A DNA stretch of 64,000 bases from Erysipelotrichaceae bacterium (GTDB taxonomy: Bacteria; Bacillota_I; Bacilli_A; RFN20; DUOF01), in assembly GCA_015058985.1 (NCBI GenBank), contig SVBH01000001.1, positions 1 to 64,000 of the forward strand. The letters are read 5' to 3'. Shown here piece after piece: positions 42,553-52,439 of the stretch; positions within the stretch are counted from its first letter, which is position 1; the number at the start of each line of letters is the position of its first letter. The notes under the pieces were generated by a model, which had not been told where the DNA came from, ran no database searches, and saw only the letters and a list, made by a program, of their open reading frames with translations. The translations under genes and the position numbers were made by a program.

Positions 42553-43992
42553 TTAATTATCCTCTAATTCAAGAACCTCTTTACTTTCAATTGAAGAAAC
42601 ACCCTCAATATCTCTTAATTTTCTTTGCATTGCTCTAGTTCTAGTTCCTACCAAATCATTCAATTCTTTTCCTGCTGCATCCATCTTCTTTTGAGTCTTT
42701 TCCAATGCCTCAGCAAAAGTATTGAATTCAGTTTTTATAGCTCCTAATAATTTAAATACTTCAGCACTCTTCTTTTGAATAACTAAAGACTTAAAGCCCA
42801 TTTGTAAAGCATTTAACAATGCTGCAAATGTTGAAGGGCCACAGACACAAACTTTATAATCCCTTTGCAATTCTTCAAACATTCCCATATTTATTACCTC
42901 TGCATATAACCCTTCAATTGGTAAAAACATTATTGCAAATCCAGTGGTATTTGGTTCATCAATATACTTAGTTGAAATGTCTTTTGCAAAATTCTTAATG
43001 TTGGTTCTTAAAGCTTTACGAGAATTCTCAACACCTGCTTTGTCCCCTGCCTCAATTGCCTCTAAAATTCTAGTATAAGATTCTGTAGGAAATTTAGAAT
43101 CTACTGGTAGGTATACACTTTCATCATCCTTGTCTCCAGGCATCTTAATCGCATATTCAACAGGATCATTACTACCTTTCTTAGTTTTAACATTTTCTTC
43201 ATATTGTCCAGGGACTAATATTTCTCTAATTAAATTTCCTAAAATAACTTCTCCTACAATACCTTTTGTTTTAACATTAGCTAACACATTTTTTAAAGAA
43301 CTAACATCAGTAGCTAAACCTTTAATTTCTCCAATTGCCTTATTAACCCCACCAATTTGTTCAATAACGTTTTTGAAAGAATTACTTAACCTTTCTTCCA
43401 AAGTTTTTTGTAATTTTTCATCTACTACGCCTTGAATCTTGTCAAGTTTTTCATTGTTATCTTTTCTTATATTATCTAAATTAGTCGCTACACTCTTATC
43501 AATAGAATCCATCTTTTCTTTAATAATTTTAGCAAACTCATCGAATTTATTAGAAATCTGTTTAGTAGACTTTTCATTATTTTCTGCTATCAGACTATTA
43601 ATGGATTTAAATTCACTAACTAAAGCATTACTATTCTTTTCTTGATTTTCTTGAATTCTCTTATTCAATTTATCAAAACTATCAGCATTATCCTTAGTTA
43701 ATTTCAATTGGAAATCATTATTTTTAGTAGCAATTTCATCCACCAATTTCTTAACCTCTCCAATTTTATTTTCAACTTGTTCCATATAAATTTTATTTTG
43801 AGAATTAAGATTTGAAGAAATAATTTCATTCAATTTAGTCATTGAAGAAGACACTGTTTCTTCTATCCTTTTAATATCATCAACACTTAAAGCACTATTT
43901 TCTTCCTTTTTATTTTTTACAATTAAAGTTAACCAAATATTGACACCACATACAATTATTAATATCACGACTGCTATTTCCAAAAAACTCAT
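42553..43992 (-). CDS. rmuC: RmuC-family DNA recombination protein
   Basis: 479 residues. An N-terminal TM anchor (residues 3-20), a long coiled coil (residues 30-235), then the RmuC nuclease-like domain: TKGIVGEVILGNLI, LPVDSKFPTESYTRI, TGFAIMFLPIEGLYAEV, CGPSTFAALLNALQMGF. It limits DNA inversions and handles DNA structures in E. coli. Normal length. SD AGGAGGTA. Close to addB (divergent), so a DNA-repair cluster. Confidence 0.92.
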   Translation of the reverse strand: MSFLEIAVVILIIVCGVNIWLTLIVKNKKEENSALSVDDIKRIEETVSSSMTKLNEIISSNLNSQNKIYMEQVENKIGEVKKLVDEIATKNNDFQLKLTKDNADSFDKLNKRIQENQEKNSNALVSEFKSINSLIAENNEKSTKQISNKFDEFAKIIKEKMDSIDKSVATNLDNIRKDNNEKLDKIQGVVDEKLQKTLEERLSNSFKNVIEQIGGVNKAIGEIKGLATDVSSLKNVLANVKTKGIVGEVILGNLIREILVPGQYEENVKTKKGSNDPVEYAIKMPGDKDDESVYLPVDSKFPTESYTRILEAIEAGDKAGVENSRKALRTNIKNFAKDISTKYIDEPNTTGFAIMFLPIEGLYAEVINMGMFEELQRDYKVCVCGPSTFAALLNALQMGFKSLVIQKKSAEVFKLLGAIKTEFNTFAEALEKTQKKMDAAGKELNDLVGTRTRAMQRKLRDIEGVSSIESKEVLELEDN

Positions 43993-44097
43993 ACCATTAC
44001 CTCCTAATACACTAATTTAATTATATAAAATCCTGATCCTTTTTGAAACATATTTTATTAAATAATAAAATAATCTATTTTAATTCAAAATTTATAG

Positions 44098-44103
44098 TAT
44101 AAT
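44098..44103 (+). promoter_or_regulatory. -10 box of the addBA operon
   Basis: TATAAT 18 bases before the addB start, with SD AGGAG between. The -35 is weak. Confidence 0.45.
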
Positions 44104-44121
44104 TTATTTAGGAGTGATTTG

Positions 44122-46419
44122 ATGGAAGACTATTCATATATTATTTGCCCTAATAGCATTAAAGAAAAAATACTTAAAACTACCACAGATATATTGCATT
44201 TAAAGTTTATAGACAAAAGTGCTTTACTAAAGAACACTTATTTTGATTATGACTATCGAGCAATTTATTACTTGCATCAAAAATACAACTATAAATTCGA
44301 TAACGCAAAAGAAATATTAGACAATTTAATAAACTTATCTCCTAAAAACGAAAAACTAGCTATGCTAGAAAACATTTACAAAGAATTAGTAAAAAAAGAG
44401 CTTTTAATCTTTAATCCTCATTTTTCCTTATCCTTTAACAATTATAAAATCAAAATTCTAGGATATTCCCAAAAAGATGAAGAAATCAAATCAGCTTTAA
44501 ATAACTTAAACCTTCAATATGAATATTTACAAGAAGACAATCAAATATATAAACATCAGTTTATCACTTTCAATAATATTGATGATGAAGTTTTATATGT
44601 CTTCAACCAAATCGCAAAATTGGTAGAAAAAGGAACTTCATTAAACAATATTTATTTATACAAATTACCAAGTGAATATAATCTTATTGTTAAAAAGCTT
44701 TCGCATTACTATAATCTTCCAATTGAAAACTTAGAGACAATAAAATTATATGACTCACCAATTTACAAAGAGTTTATCGATTTACTACTAGAATTAGGAT
44801 ATCAACAAGCATATCAAAAGTTAGCAAATGAAATAGCTTATGATTCATTAAGTGCTTTACCTAAGCTTGCTAATATTTTAATAAAATTATCATCTCTTAA
44901 GTTAGATAAAGAGGAGTTACTTCCTATTTTAAATTACGTTGCAAAAAACACCACTTTAAAAAACGTTACTTACTCACAATCAATTAAAATATGTGATGAA
45001 ACTACCACAATCAATAATGATGATTACATTTTCATGTTAGGATTTTCTTTAAACGATTATCCTCATATCTGTAAAGACACAGATTTTTTAAATGATCAAG
45101 AAAAAACAATTGTTAAGAAAAATACTTCTATTTTACAAAATCAAATAAATAAGGAATTATTAAAAAAATTTATTTCACATCATCAAAATATTATCATAAC
45201 TTTTAAGAAAAAATTAGGAAAAATAGAATATACTCCTTCTTTACTAGTCGAAGAACTAGCACTAGAAAAAAAAGAAGGTTTATTAGATAACAAAAGATAC
45301 TCCAAAGAATATACAATGCTTGAAACTGCTAACTACAAAGATATGTACTATAAATACCATGTAGTAAGTAAATATATTGATGAATTTAAAGAATCAATAG
45401 AGTATAAAAATTTTTCTCATCATTTCAAAGGAATCGTCAGAAATGAAGATAAGCTATTTTTATCTTATTCTCAATTAAATGAATATTATAAATGTGCTTT
45501 TATGTTCTTCATTAAAAGAGTTCTAAAAGCTAACATTTTTGAAGAAAGTTTTGAAATCAAACTAGGATCTCTATTTCATACAATCTTAGAAGATTCCTTA
45601 ACTAAATCAATCAACTTAAAAGATTATCAGACATTAATTAAAGAAACATTTACTACTAATAAAGAATTGTTTTTCGTTGAATTATTATTACCTCAAATAG
45701 AAACTGTTCTAGAAAAAATAAGAGATTTTCATAATACAACTCAATATTCTTGTATCAAAGGTGAATATGAATTCAAATATCAATTAGATCAAGATACCAC
45801 TATCGTAGGAAAAGCTGATAAAATTATGATTGATGAAGAAAACAAAAAAGCTATTGTCATTGACTATAAAACTGGAAAAGATACTTTTGAAAGTTATAAA
45901 GTGAATTATGGTCTTAATATGCAATTACCTTTATATGCTACTTTGATCAAAGACCAATTTCCAAATATAGAACTTACAGGAATGTTTCTTCAAAACATTC
46001 TTGCAGACACAAGAGAAAATGATCTTGAAGAAATCAATAAATTGTATCTTCTTTCAGGAATATGTGTAAATGATTCGTATTCCTTCAAAAGATTAGATCC
46101 TTCAATAGGAACAGAAGTCGATGAAAACGGCAAAACCATCAAAAATTCTAAGTTTATTAAAGGATGTAAAATTAGTAAAAATGACTCTATCACAGGATGT
46201 ACCGAAAAAGAAAAATTTAATAAACTAATAGACACTGCTTTTAATAAAACTAAAGAAGCTAGCATTTCTATAAAGAATAATCAGTTTTCAATTAATCCAA
46301 AAGCAGAATCATATCAATTAAATCATCTGCCTTGTAAATACTGTGAATGTTTTGATATTTGTTTTAGAAAAACAAAAGATATTGTAATCATTAAAAAAGA
46401 TAAAGAAGGTGATAAATAA
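44122..46419 (+). CDS. addB: AddB/RexB-like helicase-nuclease subunit
   Basis: About 765 residues. The C-terminal PD-(D/E)XK nuclease domain includes LGSLFHTILED, GKADKIMID and IVIDYKTGK. An iron-sulfur set is visible: Cys in YYKCAFMFF plus the C-terminal CKYCECFDIC. The protein is clearly shorter than typical AddB (over 1,100 residues); the lost part is in the N-terminal helicase-like region, and no Walker A is seen. It forms the AddAB end-resection complex with the next gene, overlapping it in TAATG. The ATG follows AGGAG. Confidence 0.82.
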   Translation: MEDYSYIICPNSIKEKILKTTTDILHLKFIDKSALLKNTYFDYDYRAIYYLHQKYNYKFDNAKEILDNLINLSPKNEKLAMLENIYKELVKKELLIFNPHFSLSFNNYKIKILGYSQKDEEIKSALNNLNLQYEYLQEDNQIYKHQFITFNNIDDEVLYVFNQIAKLVEKGTSLNNIYLYKLPSEYNLIVKKLSHYYNLPIENLETIKLYDSPIYKEFIDLLLELGYQQAYQKLANEIAYDSLSALPKLANILIKLSSLKLDKEELLPILNYVAKNTTLKNVTYSQSIKICDETTTINNDDYIFMLGFSLNDYPHICKDTDFLNDQEKTIVKKNTSILQNQINKELLKKFISHHQNIIITFKKKLGKIEYTPSLLVEELALEKKEGLLDNKRYSKEYTMLETANYKDMYYKYHVVSKYIDEFKESIEYKNFSHHFKGIVRNEDKLFLSYSQLNEYYKCAFMFFIKRVLKANIFEESFEIKLGSLFHTILEDSLTKSINLKDYQTLIKETFTTNKELFFVELLLPQIETVLEKIRDFHNTTQYSCIKGEYEFKYQLDQDTTIVGKADKIMIDEENKKAIVIDYKTGKDTFESYKVNYGLNMQLPLYATLIKDQFPNIELTGMFLQNILADTRENDLEEINKLYLLSGICVNDSYSFKRLDPSIGTEVDENGKTIKNSKFIKGCKISKNDSITGCTEKEKFNKLIDTAFNKTKEASISIKNNQFSINPKAESYQLNHLPCKYCECFDICFRKTKDIVIIKKDKEGDK

Positions 46420-49400
46420 TGAGGTTTGAAGATTTCACTAAAGAACAACAGCAAGCAATAACCCAAAAAGGTTCAAACATCATTGTTTCTGCAGGTGCTG
46501 GAAGTGGTAAAACCGCCGTCCTTACCCAAAGGGTTTTACATTTTATTGAAAAAGAAGGATATCACCTCAATGAGTTCCTAATTCTTACTTTCACTAAACT
46601 AGCAGCCAGTGAAATGAAAGAAAGAATTAGAAAAGCTTTAACAGAAAAAAATCTTGAAGATGCGTTATTAGTGGATACATCTGATATTACAACTTTTGAT
46701 GCTTATGCCCTTTCTATAGTTAAAAGATATCATAACATTTTAAATGTCTCTCCAAATGTATCCATCATTGATTCTAATATTATTTCTGTCAAAAAAAGAA
46801 ACATCATCAAAGATATTTTTGAAGAAAACTACATCAAAAAAGATCCAATTTTCATCGAAATGGTGTCTAAGTTTTGTTTAAAAGATGATGACTTATTACA
46901 AGATTTAGTCTTAAAACTTCATAACGCAGCAACGCTAGAAATTAATTTTGACCATTATTTAAACAACTTTATTGATACCTTTTACAATGAAGAAATGATC
47001 CAAGAACATTTAAACTATTATCTAGAAATTATAAAAACTGAAAGAGAAAACATTTTAAATATAATCGAAGATCTACCAAATATTCCTCTTACTAGAAACA
47101 GTGAAGAATTATTAGTAGATAAAATCAAAGAAATATGTGAATTCTTATTAGAAAATGAAGATTATGATAACCTTATTATTTCTTTAAAGGATGCCTCTTT
47201 ACCTAGACAACCATCTGGATTACAAGATGAAGAAAAGAATCTTTTTTCTGAACTAAAAAAATCCTTTGATAAATTAAAAGAACTCTTATCAAGCTTACCT
47301 CAAAGCGAAAAAGAGTTCCATGAATACTTTACTAATTTATTTCCATATATCAACACTTTAATAGACTTTACTAAAAAACTTGAGAATACATTATGGGAAT
47401 ATAAAAGTAGTAACAACATTTATGAATTCCAAGATATCGCCAAAATGGCTTTACAACTCTTTGAAAATCATGAAGAAATTCGCTTAGAAATCAAAAATAA
47501 TTTAAAAATGATTATGATAGATGAATATCAAGATACCTCTTTAATCCAAGAAAAATTTATCCAACAAATATCAAATAACAACGTCTATATGGTAGGAGAT
47601 ATCAAACAATCCATCTATCGTTTTAGAAACGCAGTAAGTGATATTTTCAAGGATAAATATCAAGCTTATCGCAACAACGAAAATGGTGTAGCCATCGATT
47701 TAAACAAAAACTTTAGATCCAGAAAAGAAGTCTTAGATGATATTAACTATATTTTTAAACAAATCATGACTCTTAATATGGGAGGAGCAGATTATAGAGA
47801 AACGCACATTATTGAATATGGTAATAAAGATTACATAAAAAAGGGAATGTCCTCCCAAAATAACAATTCAACTTTTCTTTTCTACGATACAAAAGACACC
47901 AACAAAATTGAAACCGAAATTGAAATAATTGCCAAAGACATTATCAATAAAATAAACAATAAATATCAAGTTTATGATAAGGATAAGAAGTTATTAAGAC
48001 CATGCACTTTTTCTGATTTCTGTATTCTTTTAGATCGTGGCTCATCATTTGAAACATATGTCAAAATATTCAATGACCACCATATTCCTTTATTTGTAGA
48101 AAACGATGAAAACATTTCAAGTAACATCGTGGTTTTAGTGTTTACTAATATCTTAAAATTAGTGAAATGTATCTTAAACAATGACTATAACAATAAAGAA
48201 TTCATTCATGCTTTTCTTTCTTTAGCGAGATCTTTTATCTATCAATACGATGATCAAACATTATATAACATTTGTGCTAATAATAGTTTCCAAAACGATC
48301 GCATTATTATCGATTTCAAACAAATTATCCTTGCGAATAAAGATTTGCCAACTTATCAATTATTCTTAAAACTTGTACTTGAATTGAATATCTATACCTC
48401 TTTCATTTCTCTAGGAGATGTTAAAAAAAATGAGAGCTACTTGGATGCTTTCTTAGAAATTTTCAAACAAATGAGCGAATTAGATTATACTATTGATGAC
48501 TTTATAACTTACTTAAAGCATATCAATGAATATAATTTAAAAATAGTTTTGCCTAGTCTTAATGATTCCATTGATAGTGTTAAACTAATGAATATTCATA
48601 AATCCAAAGGATTAGAGTTTTCACTTGTCTATTTCGCAGGTTTAACAAAACAATACAATCGCGAAGAATTAAAACAAAAATATGGTGTTTCCAGCAAATA
48701 TGGTCTTTATTTTCCAACATTCAAAGAAAAAGAAAATATTATTAAAACAAGAAATGCTGAATATGAAGCATATCAAGATTCTTCTGAAAAAATCAGATTA
48801 TTCTATGTTGCTTTAACTAGAACAAAAGAAAAGATGCATTTTGTTATACCTACTTCTCTTTATAAACAAAAAACTTATTTAATTAACAGACATAAAGCAA
48901 AGGAACTATTCCAAAATCATAACACCATTGAAGACATATTTAGTTTATTTATTAATAAAGAAATCAACTATGAAACATTTATTCTTTTAGTTAAAAAAAT
49001 TAACTTTTCTCTACCTTTAAGTTTTTTTAAATCACTTGATAAAACTAGTTATACATTAGAACAGTTGTTCCTAGAAATATCTAATGAAAAAAATCTTTTA
49101 AATAAGGCAGAAAAATTAATAAGGGATTTACGAGAAGAAAAAATAACGCTTGAAGATTTTCACTCATATCTAAATGAATATCCTCTTTTAAAATACCTAA
49201 TAGATAAAGACCATGTTCTTAATCAAAACAGGGATATTGATTCCTTATTTATTGATGTAATGAAATATTATACTGATCCTACTATTGAAGAATTATATTA
49301 CGATTGGTTAAATGGTAAAATTGCTGATGATTTATTCTTTCAAAAAAGTGAAGCACTAATTGGTAATTTTTCTATGCACTTCTATTCTGTGCGAGATTTT

Positions 49401-50483
49401 AACAATATACCTTGGGATGACAAATTTATCAAAACAAGATGGGATTGTATAGATCTTAAAGGTTTCCTTTTTAAACTCTTTATTAAAATTGAAAATGAAA
49501 ATGAATTTAAATCAATATTTGAATTCTTAGGATACACAGTAAATTTAAACGCGAAACTTCAATCTGAAAAACGAGAAGACATTGATAATTTCTTCTATGA
49601 AACATTAAATATTGACTCTGATTTAGAACCAATAGAAAAAGATATAATCCTATTCGAAAAATATAAATTCAAAGATGGCAAAGACCCTAAAGAAGGACCT
49701 TTAAAAACATTATTAAATTACTATAAAACTGAACAAATAAATTTAGAAAAATTCACAGAACTACTAGAAATCTATGACTATGAAACCACTATCCACTTCA
49801 ATACTTCTACTTTTGAAGAAAGACAAAATTTATCATTCGAAGATTCAATTGTAGAAAAAGGAGATACTTGTTCTAGCAAATCATCAATTTGCTTTGCAGA
49901 CTTAATATTTCCTTTCTCTCAATATTCTTTATTCAGCCAAGAATACTGTGATACCGAAGTTACTTATCCTGGATTAATATTCCAAGAAAACAACGAAAGG
50001 GAATGTTATGATTTAAAAGAATTAAATATTGATTTTAAGCAAGAATACGTTTCTAAAGCTAGCAAAGATATCGATATTACATCTTCACTTAAAAATCTAG
50101 AATTTGGAACGAAAATGCATTATTTTTTAGAACTCTTAGACTTTACAAATCCTAACTATGATTTCATTGATAATGATTTCTATAAAAATATCCTCATAAA
50201 ATTCATAAATTCATCTTTAATGAAAAACATCAAAGAAGGAGACATTTATAAAGAACTAGAATTTATTGATGAAGAATCCAATACAAGAGGAATCATAGAC
50301 TTATTAGTAATCTATCCTAATCATATTGATATTATTGATTACAAAACAAAAAATATTGATGATCAAGGTTATGAAAAACAATTAAAGATTTATAAAGATT
50401 ATATCTCTAAAATTCATAAAAAACCTATAAATACTTATTTATATTCACTTTTAACAGGAGAATGTAAATTAGTAAATCATTAA
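46419..50483 (+). CDS. addA: AddA helicase-nuclease subunit
   Basis: 1,354 residues. UvrD-like helicase with SAGAGSGKTAVLTQR (Walker A), DEYQDTS (motif II), VGDIKQSIYRFR, MNIHKSKGLEF and RLFYVALTRTKEK (motif VI). A C-terminal PD-(D/E)XK nuclease: GIIDLLVIY...IIDYKTKN. It resects double-strand breaks for recombination and, with CRISPR, can feed spacers in other bacteria. Length and motifs are complete. Confidence 0.93.
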   Translation: MRFEDFTKEQQQAITQKGSNIIVSAGAGSGKTAVLTQRVLHFIEKEGYHLNEFLILTFTKLAASEMKERIRKALTEKNLEDALLVDTSDITTFDAYALSIVKRYHNILNVSPNVSIIDSNIISVKKRNIIKDIFEENYIKKDPIFIEMVSKFCLKDDDLLQDLVLKLHNAATLEINFDHYLNNFIDTFYNEEMIQEHLNYYLEIIKTERENILNIIEDLPNIPLTRNSEELLVDKIKEICEFLLENEDYDNLIISLKDASLPRQPSGLQDEEKNLFSELKKSFDKLKELLSSLPQSEKEFHEYFTNLFPYINTLIDFTKKLENTLWEYKSSNNIYEFQDIAKMALQLFENHEEIRLEIKNNLKMIMIDEYQDTSLIQEKFIQQISNNNVYMVGDIKQSIYRFRNAVSDIFKDKYQAYRNNENGVAIDLNKNFRSRKEVLDDINYIFKQIMTLNMGGADYRETHIIEYGNKDYIKKGMSSQNNNSTFLFYDTKDTNKIETEIEIIAKDIINKINNKYQVYDKDKKLLRPCTFSDFCILLDRGSSFETYVKIFNDHHIPLFVENDENISSNIVVLVFTNILKLVKCILNNDYNNKEFIHAFLSLARSFIYQYDDQTLYNICANNSFQNDRIIIDFKQIILANKDLPTYQLFLKLVLELNIYTSFISLGDVKKNESYLDAFLEIFKQMSELDYTIDDFITYLKHINEYNLKIVLPSLNDSIDSVKLMNIHKSKGLEFSLVYFAGLTKQYNREELKQKYGVSSKYGLYFPTFKEKENIIKTRNAEYEAYQDSSEKIRLFYVALTRTKEKMHFVIPTSLYKQKTYLINRHKAKELFQNHNTIEDIFSLFINKEINYETFILLVKKINFSLPLSFFKSLDKTSYTLEQLFLEISNEKNLLNKAEKLIRDLREEKITLEDFHSYLNEYPLLKYLIDKDHVLNQNRDIDSLFIDVMKYYTDPTIEELYYDWLNGKIADDLFFQKSEALIGNFSMHFYSVRDFNNIPWDDKFIKTRWDCIDLKGFLFKLFIKIENENEFKSIFEFLGYTVNLNAKLQSEKREDIDNFFYETLNIDSDLEPIEKDIILFEKYKFKDGKDPKEGPLKTLLNYYKTEQINLEKFTELLEIYDYETTIHFNTSTFEERQNLSFEDSIVEKGDTCSSKSSICFADLIFPFSQYSLFSQEYCDTEVTYPGLIFQENNERECYDLKELNIDFKQEYVSKASKDIDITSSLKNLEFGTKMHYFLELLDFTNPNYDFIDNDFYKNILIKFINSSLMKNIKEGDIYKELEFIDEESNTRGIIDLLVIYPNHIDIIDYKTKNIDDQGYEKQLKIYKDYISKIHKKPINTYLYSLLTGECKLVNH

Positions 50484-50512
50484 AAAATGGACCATAAGTC
50501 CATTTTTTTATA
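50482..50512 (+). terminator. Rho-independent terminator of addBA
   Basis: AATGGACC/AAGTCCATT-type stem followed by T7. Confidence 0.7.
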
Positions 50513-50600
50513 TATCAATATAAACTTTTTTGAACATGATTTATATTTAAAGTTTAAAATTCATTTTTCATCACAAAATATAAAAGGAAAGGAAATAAAC

Positions 50601-50858
50601 ATGGAAAATTTAGGAACAATCAACATTTTCATTCATCATCCAGATGAAGATATAACATTAAACATACAAAAACTTTTAACTTCATATGCTTCTTTAATCA
50701 TAGGAAGATTGGGAATACCCGACAGAGAAAGTGGCTACAACCTAATAACAGCAATAGTCAAAGGAAGAATTGAAGATATTACCTCTCTTAGCAATAAATT
50801 AAATGATTTAGACCATGTCAGCGCTACTCCTGTTTTAACCACTATTGATATACAATAA
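50601..50858 (+). CDS. TM1266-like ACT-fold regulator (paralogue 1)
   Basis: 85 residues of the TM1266 family (often annotated as iron-only hydrogenase system regulator): SLIIGRLGIPDRESGYNLIT and ALSxKLxxL-like SLSNKLNDL. Homologue of 52440-52697. ACT-like fold, probably ligand-binding and not DNA-binding by itself. The start follows AAAGGAAAGG; the open frame is longer but unsupported. No hydrogenase genes are in the window. Confidence 0.72.
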   Translation: MENLGTINIFIHHPDEDITLNIQKLLTSYASLIIGRLGIPDRESGYNLITAIVKGRIEDITSLSNKLNDLDHVSATPVLTTIDIQ

Positions 50859-50885
50859 AAAAAGACCAGCTGGTCTTTTTTATGT
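50859..50885. terminator. Bidirectional terminator
   Basis: GACCAGCTGGTC palindrome with A6 before and T6 after, between convergent genes. Confidence 0.8.
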
Positions 50886-50886
50886 A

Positions 50887-51741
50887 TTAAATTTTTGGTC
50901 CTTTTACCCCTAAAGGATCTCTGTCTCCATGTTTATTTATTAAACTAATAATTTCTTTTTTAGAAAGTTTTTTCATTTTCTTTAATCCTTCATAAAGATG
51001 AAAAGCGTATCTAAACAATTCACTATACTCTTCCCTGATTAATTTATTTTTATAATCTAATAAATACGGTAAATCTTCCTCTAAAGATTTTGAAGAAAAA
51101 GGATGATCCTCATCAAAATCACTTTTCTTCTTTTCTACATCTTTATTATATAAAGCTGTTTTAACATCTTTTTCAAATTTTTTGAAATTGTGTCCTTTCT
51201 CTTTAACAATTTCCTTCACAGTGTTTAAATCACAATATTCACCTTGATCATTTTCATCTTTGATAGCCCAAATATTCGAAGATTTAGTACCAACCTTCAC
51301 ATATAAAGAATAATCTTTTTTGTCTTTACCTACAAAATCGCAACATTTTACTTCTTTATAAGCAGCCATAAAACCACCATCAATAATTTGAGTAAGTTTT
51401 AAATTTTTATAAGTACATCCAGTTCTTCCATTTGCATCCTGATAAATATGAACCCCTTTTTCAGCATCTTCATATGTATTATCTTCTCTATCAATCACAG
51501 GAAATTCAGCATGAGTAAATTTTTCATGATTTATTTGATGTTCAACAGTAAATCCCATCAATTTCATACTATCTAAATCTACCCCTGATCCTTCAAAACC
51601 AGCAGAGAAAATAGTAACATTACCTTTTTCATCTTTATCCTTAAAACTAGCAATAGCTTGATAAGATTTATGCTTCTTTTTAAGGTCTAATTCTATATTA
51701 TTTTTTTCGATTAAATCTTTAATTTCTTTTTCAGTAAACAT
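50887..51741 (-). CDS. Hypothetical protein, 284 aa
   Basis: Soluble, charged. The first half is beta-rich (FSAGFEGSGVDLDSMKLMG, HIYQDANGRTGCTYKNLKL); the second half is helical and Lys-rich. A Cys pair at KCCDF. No family recognised, no signal. The start at 51741 follows GAGGTG; the longer open frame includes an unsupported 39-residue leader. Confidence 0.5.
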   Translation of the reverse strand: MFTEKEIKDLIEKNNIELDLKKKHKSYQAIASFKDKDEKGNVTIFSAGFEGSGVDLDSMKLMGFTVEHQINHEKFTHAEFPVIDREDNTYEDAEKGVHIYQDANGRTGCTYKNLKLTQIIDGGFMAAYKEVKCCDFVGKDKKDYSLYVKVGTKSSNIWAIKDENDQGEYCDLNTVKEIVKEKGHNFKKFEKDVKTALYNKDVEKKKSDFDEDHPFSSKSLEEDLPYLLDYKNKLIREEYSELFRYAFHLYEGLKKMKKLSKKEIISLINKHGDRDPLGVKGPKI

Positions 51742-51902
51742 ATAAAACACCTCATTCATATTTCCTAACAATATAATTATCTCATAAAATGAGATTATTT
51801 GAAATAAAATCATCGAATGTTGTTTATATGATTTACTAACAATCCTCCTCAATAACATTGTTTATCACTAAAATATATTCTACACTTTTTATGGTGATAT
51901 AA

Positions 51903-52307
51903 ATGGACAATGAAAAAATTAAAGCACTGTGTGAAAAAGTTAATGATGAAGGGTTAATATTGTTTTTTTTAATAAACAATGAATACGAAGCATTAGAAAC
52001 AATCGAAGAATATGAACTATATGGAGACAAATTAGAAAAACTTTTTAAACTATGCAACGACGATGAAAAACTAATAAATTATTCATTAAAAGTAATCAAA
52101 AATTACTATTATATAACAAAAGAAATCGTCGACATCAATTTTAATCTAGAAGAACCCATTCCTTTCATAGAAAATTTCCAAAAACCCGCTTTAAACATTG
52201 AACAACTTTATATCAGTTTGCAAGGTGCCACTTTTAAGCAAAAATTTAAAAAAGCTACTCAACCTGAATATTTGAATAAAATAGAAAATTTTTTCAAAAA
52301 TAAATAG
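51903..52307 (+). CDS. Hypothetical protein, paralogue of 40218-40616
   Basis: 134 residues, acidic and helical. It shares YGDKLEKLFKLCNDD and NFNLEEPIPFIEN with its paralogue. SD GGTGATA. Family not recognised. The two copies flank the repair/AddAB block about 11 kb apart. Confidence 0.55.
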   Translation: MDNEKIKALCEKVNDEGLILFFLINNEYEALETIEEYELYGDKLEKLFKLCNDDEKLINYSLKVIKNYYYITKEIVDINFNLEEPIPFIENFQKPALNIEQLYISLQGATFKQKFKKATQPEYLNKIENFFKNK

Positions 52308-52315
52308 ACATATGT

Positions 52316-52321
52316 TATAAT
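52316..52321 (+). promoter_or_regulatory. Extended -10 promoter of the TM1266/ABC operon
   Basis: TGTTATAAT (extended -10 plus TATAAT). Predicted transcript start is about 52328, giving a leader of roughly 110 nt. Confidence 0.55.
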
Positions 52322-52327
52322 TAATTT

Positions 52328-52439
52328 GTAAATCTAAATCGATGACTTTTCGGAGAGTAAGATGAACAAATATATTTTATATTGTTTATGATTCTCTCCA
52401 TGCATGGAGAGATTTTTTATTTACAGAAAGGAGAAAACT
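52328..52439 (+). promoter_or_regulatory. Candidate riboswitch/attenuator leader
   Basis: GGAGAG (52352-52357) can pair with CTCTCC (52394-52399), enclosing AACAA/TTGTT. That pairing would break the terminator TCTCTCCATGCATGGAGAGA (52393-52412, perfect palindrome) plus T6. This is the mutually exclusive antiterminator/terminator layout of riboswitches and attenuators. I do not recognise a known class; GGAGAGUAAGAUGA faintly recalls the start of the THF riboswitch, but the rest does not fit. Confidence 0.6.
52393..52418 (+). terminator. Attenuator terminator
   Basis: Perfect 20-nt palindrome followed by T6, ahead of the TM1266-like gene and not after any gene. Confidence 0.75.

Noticed and set aside
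52351-52364. THF riboswitch (GGAGAGUA start)
   Set aside because: Only the first bases agree; the conserved joining regions and the 3' half are missing and the leader is too short.
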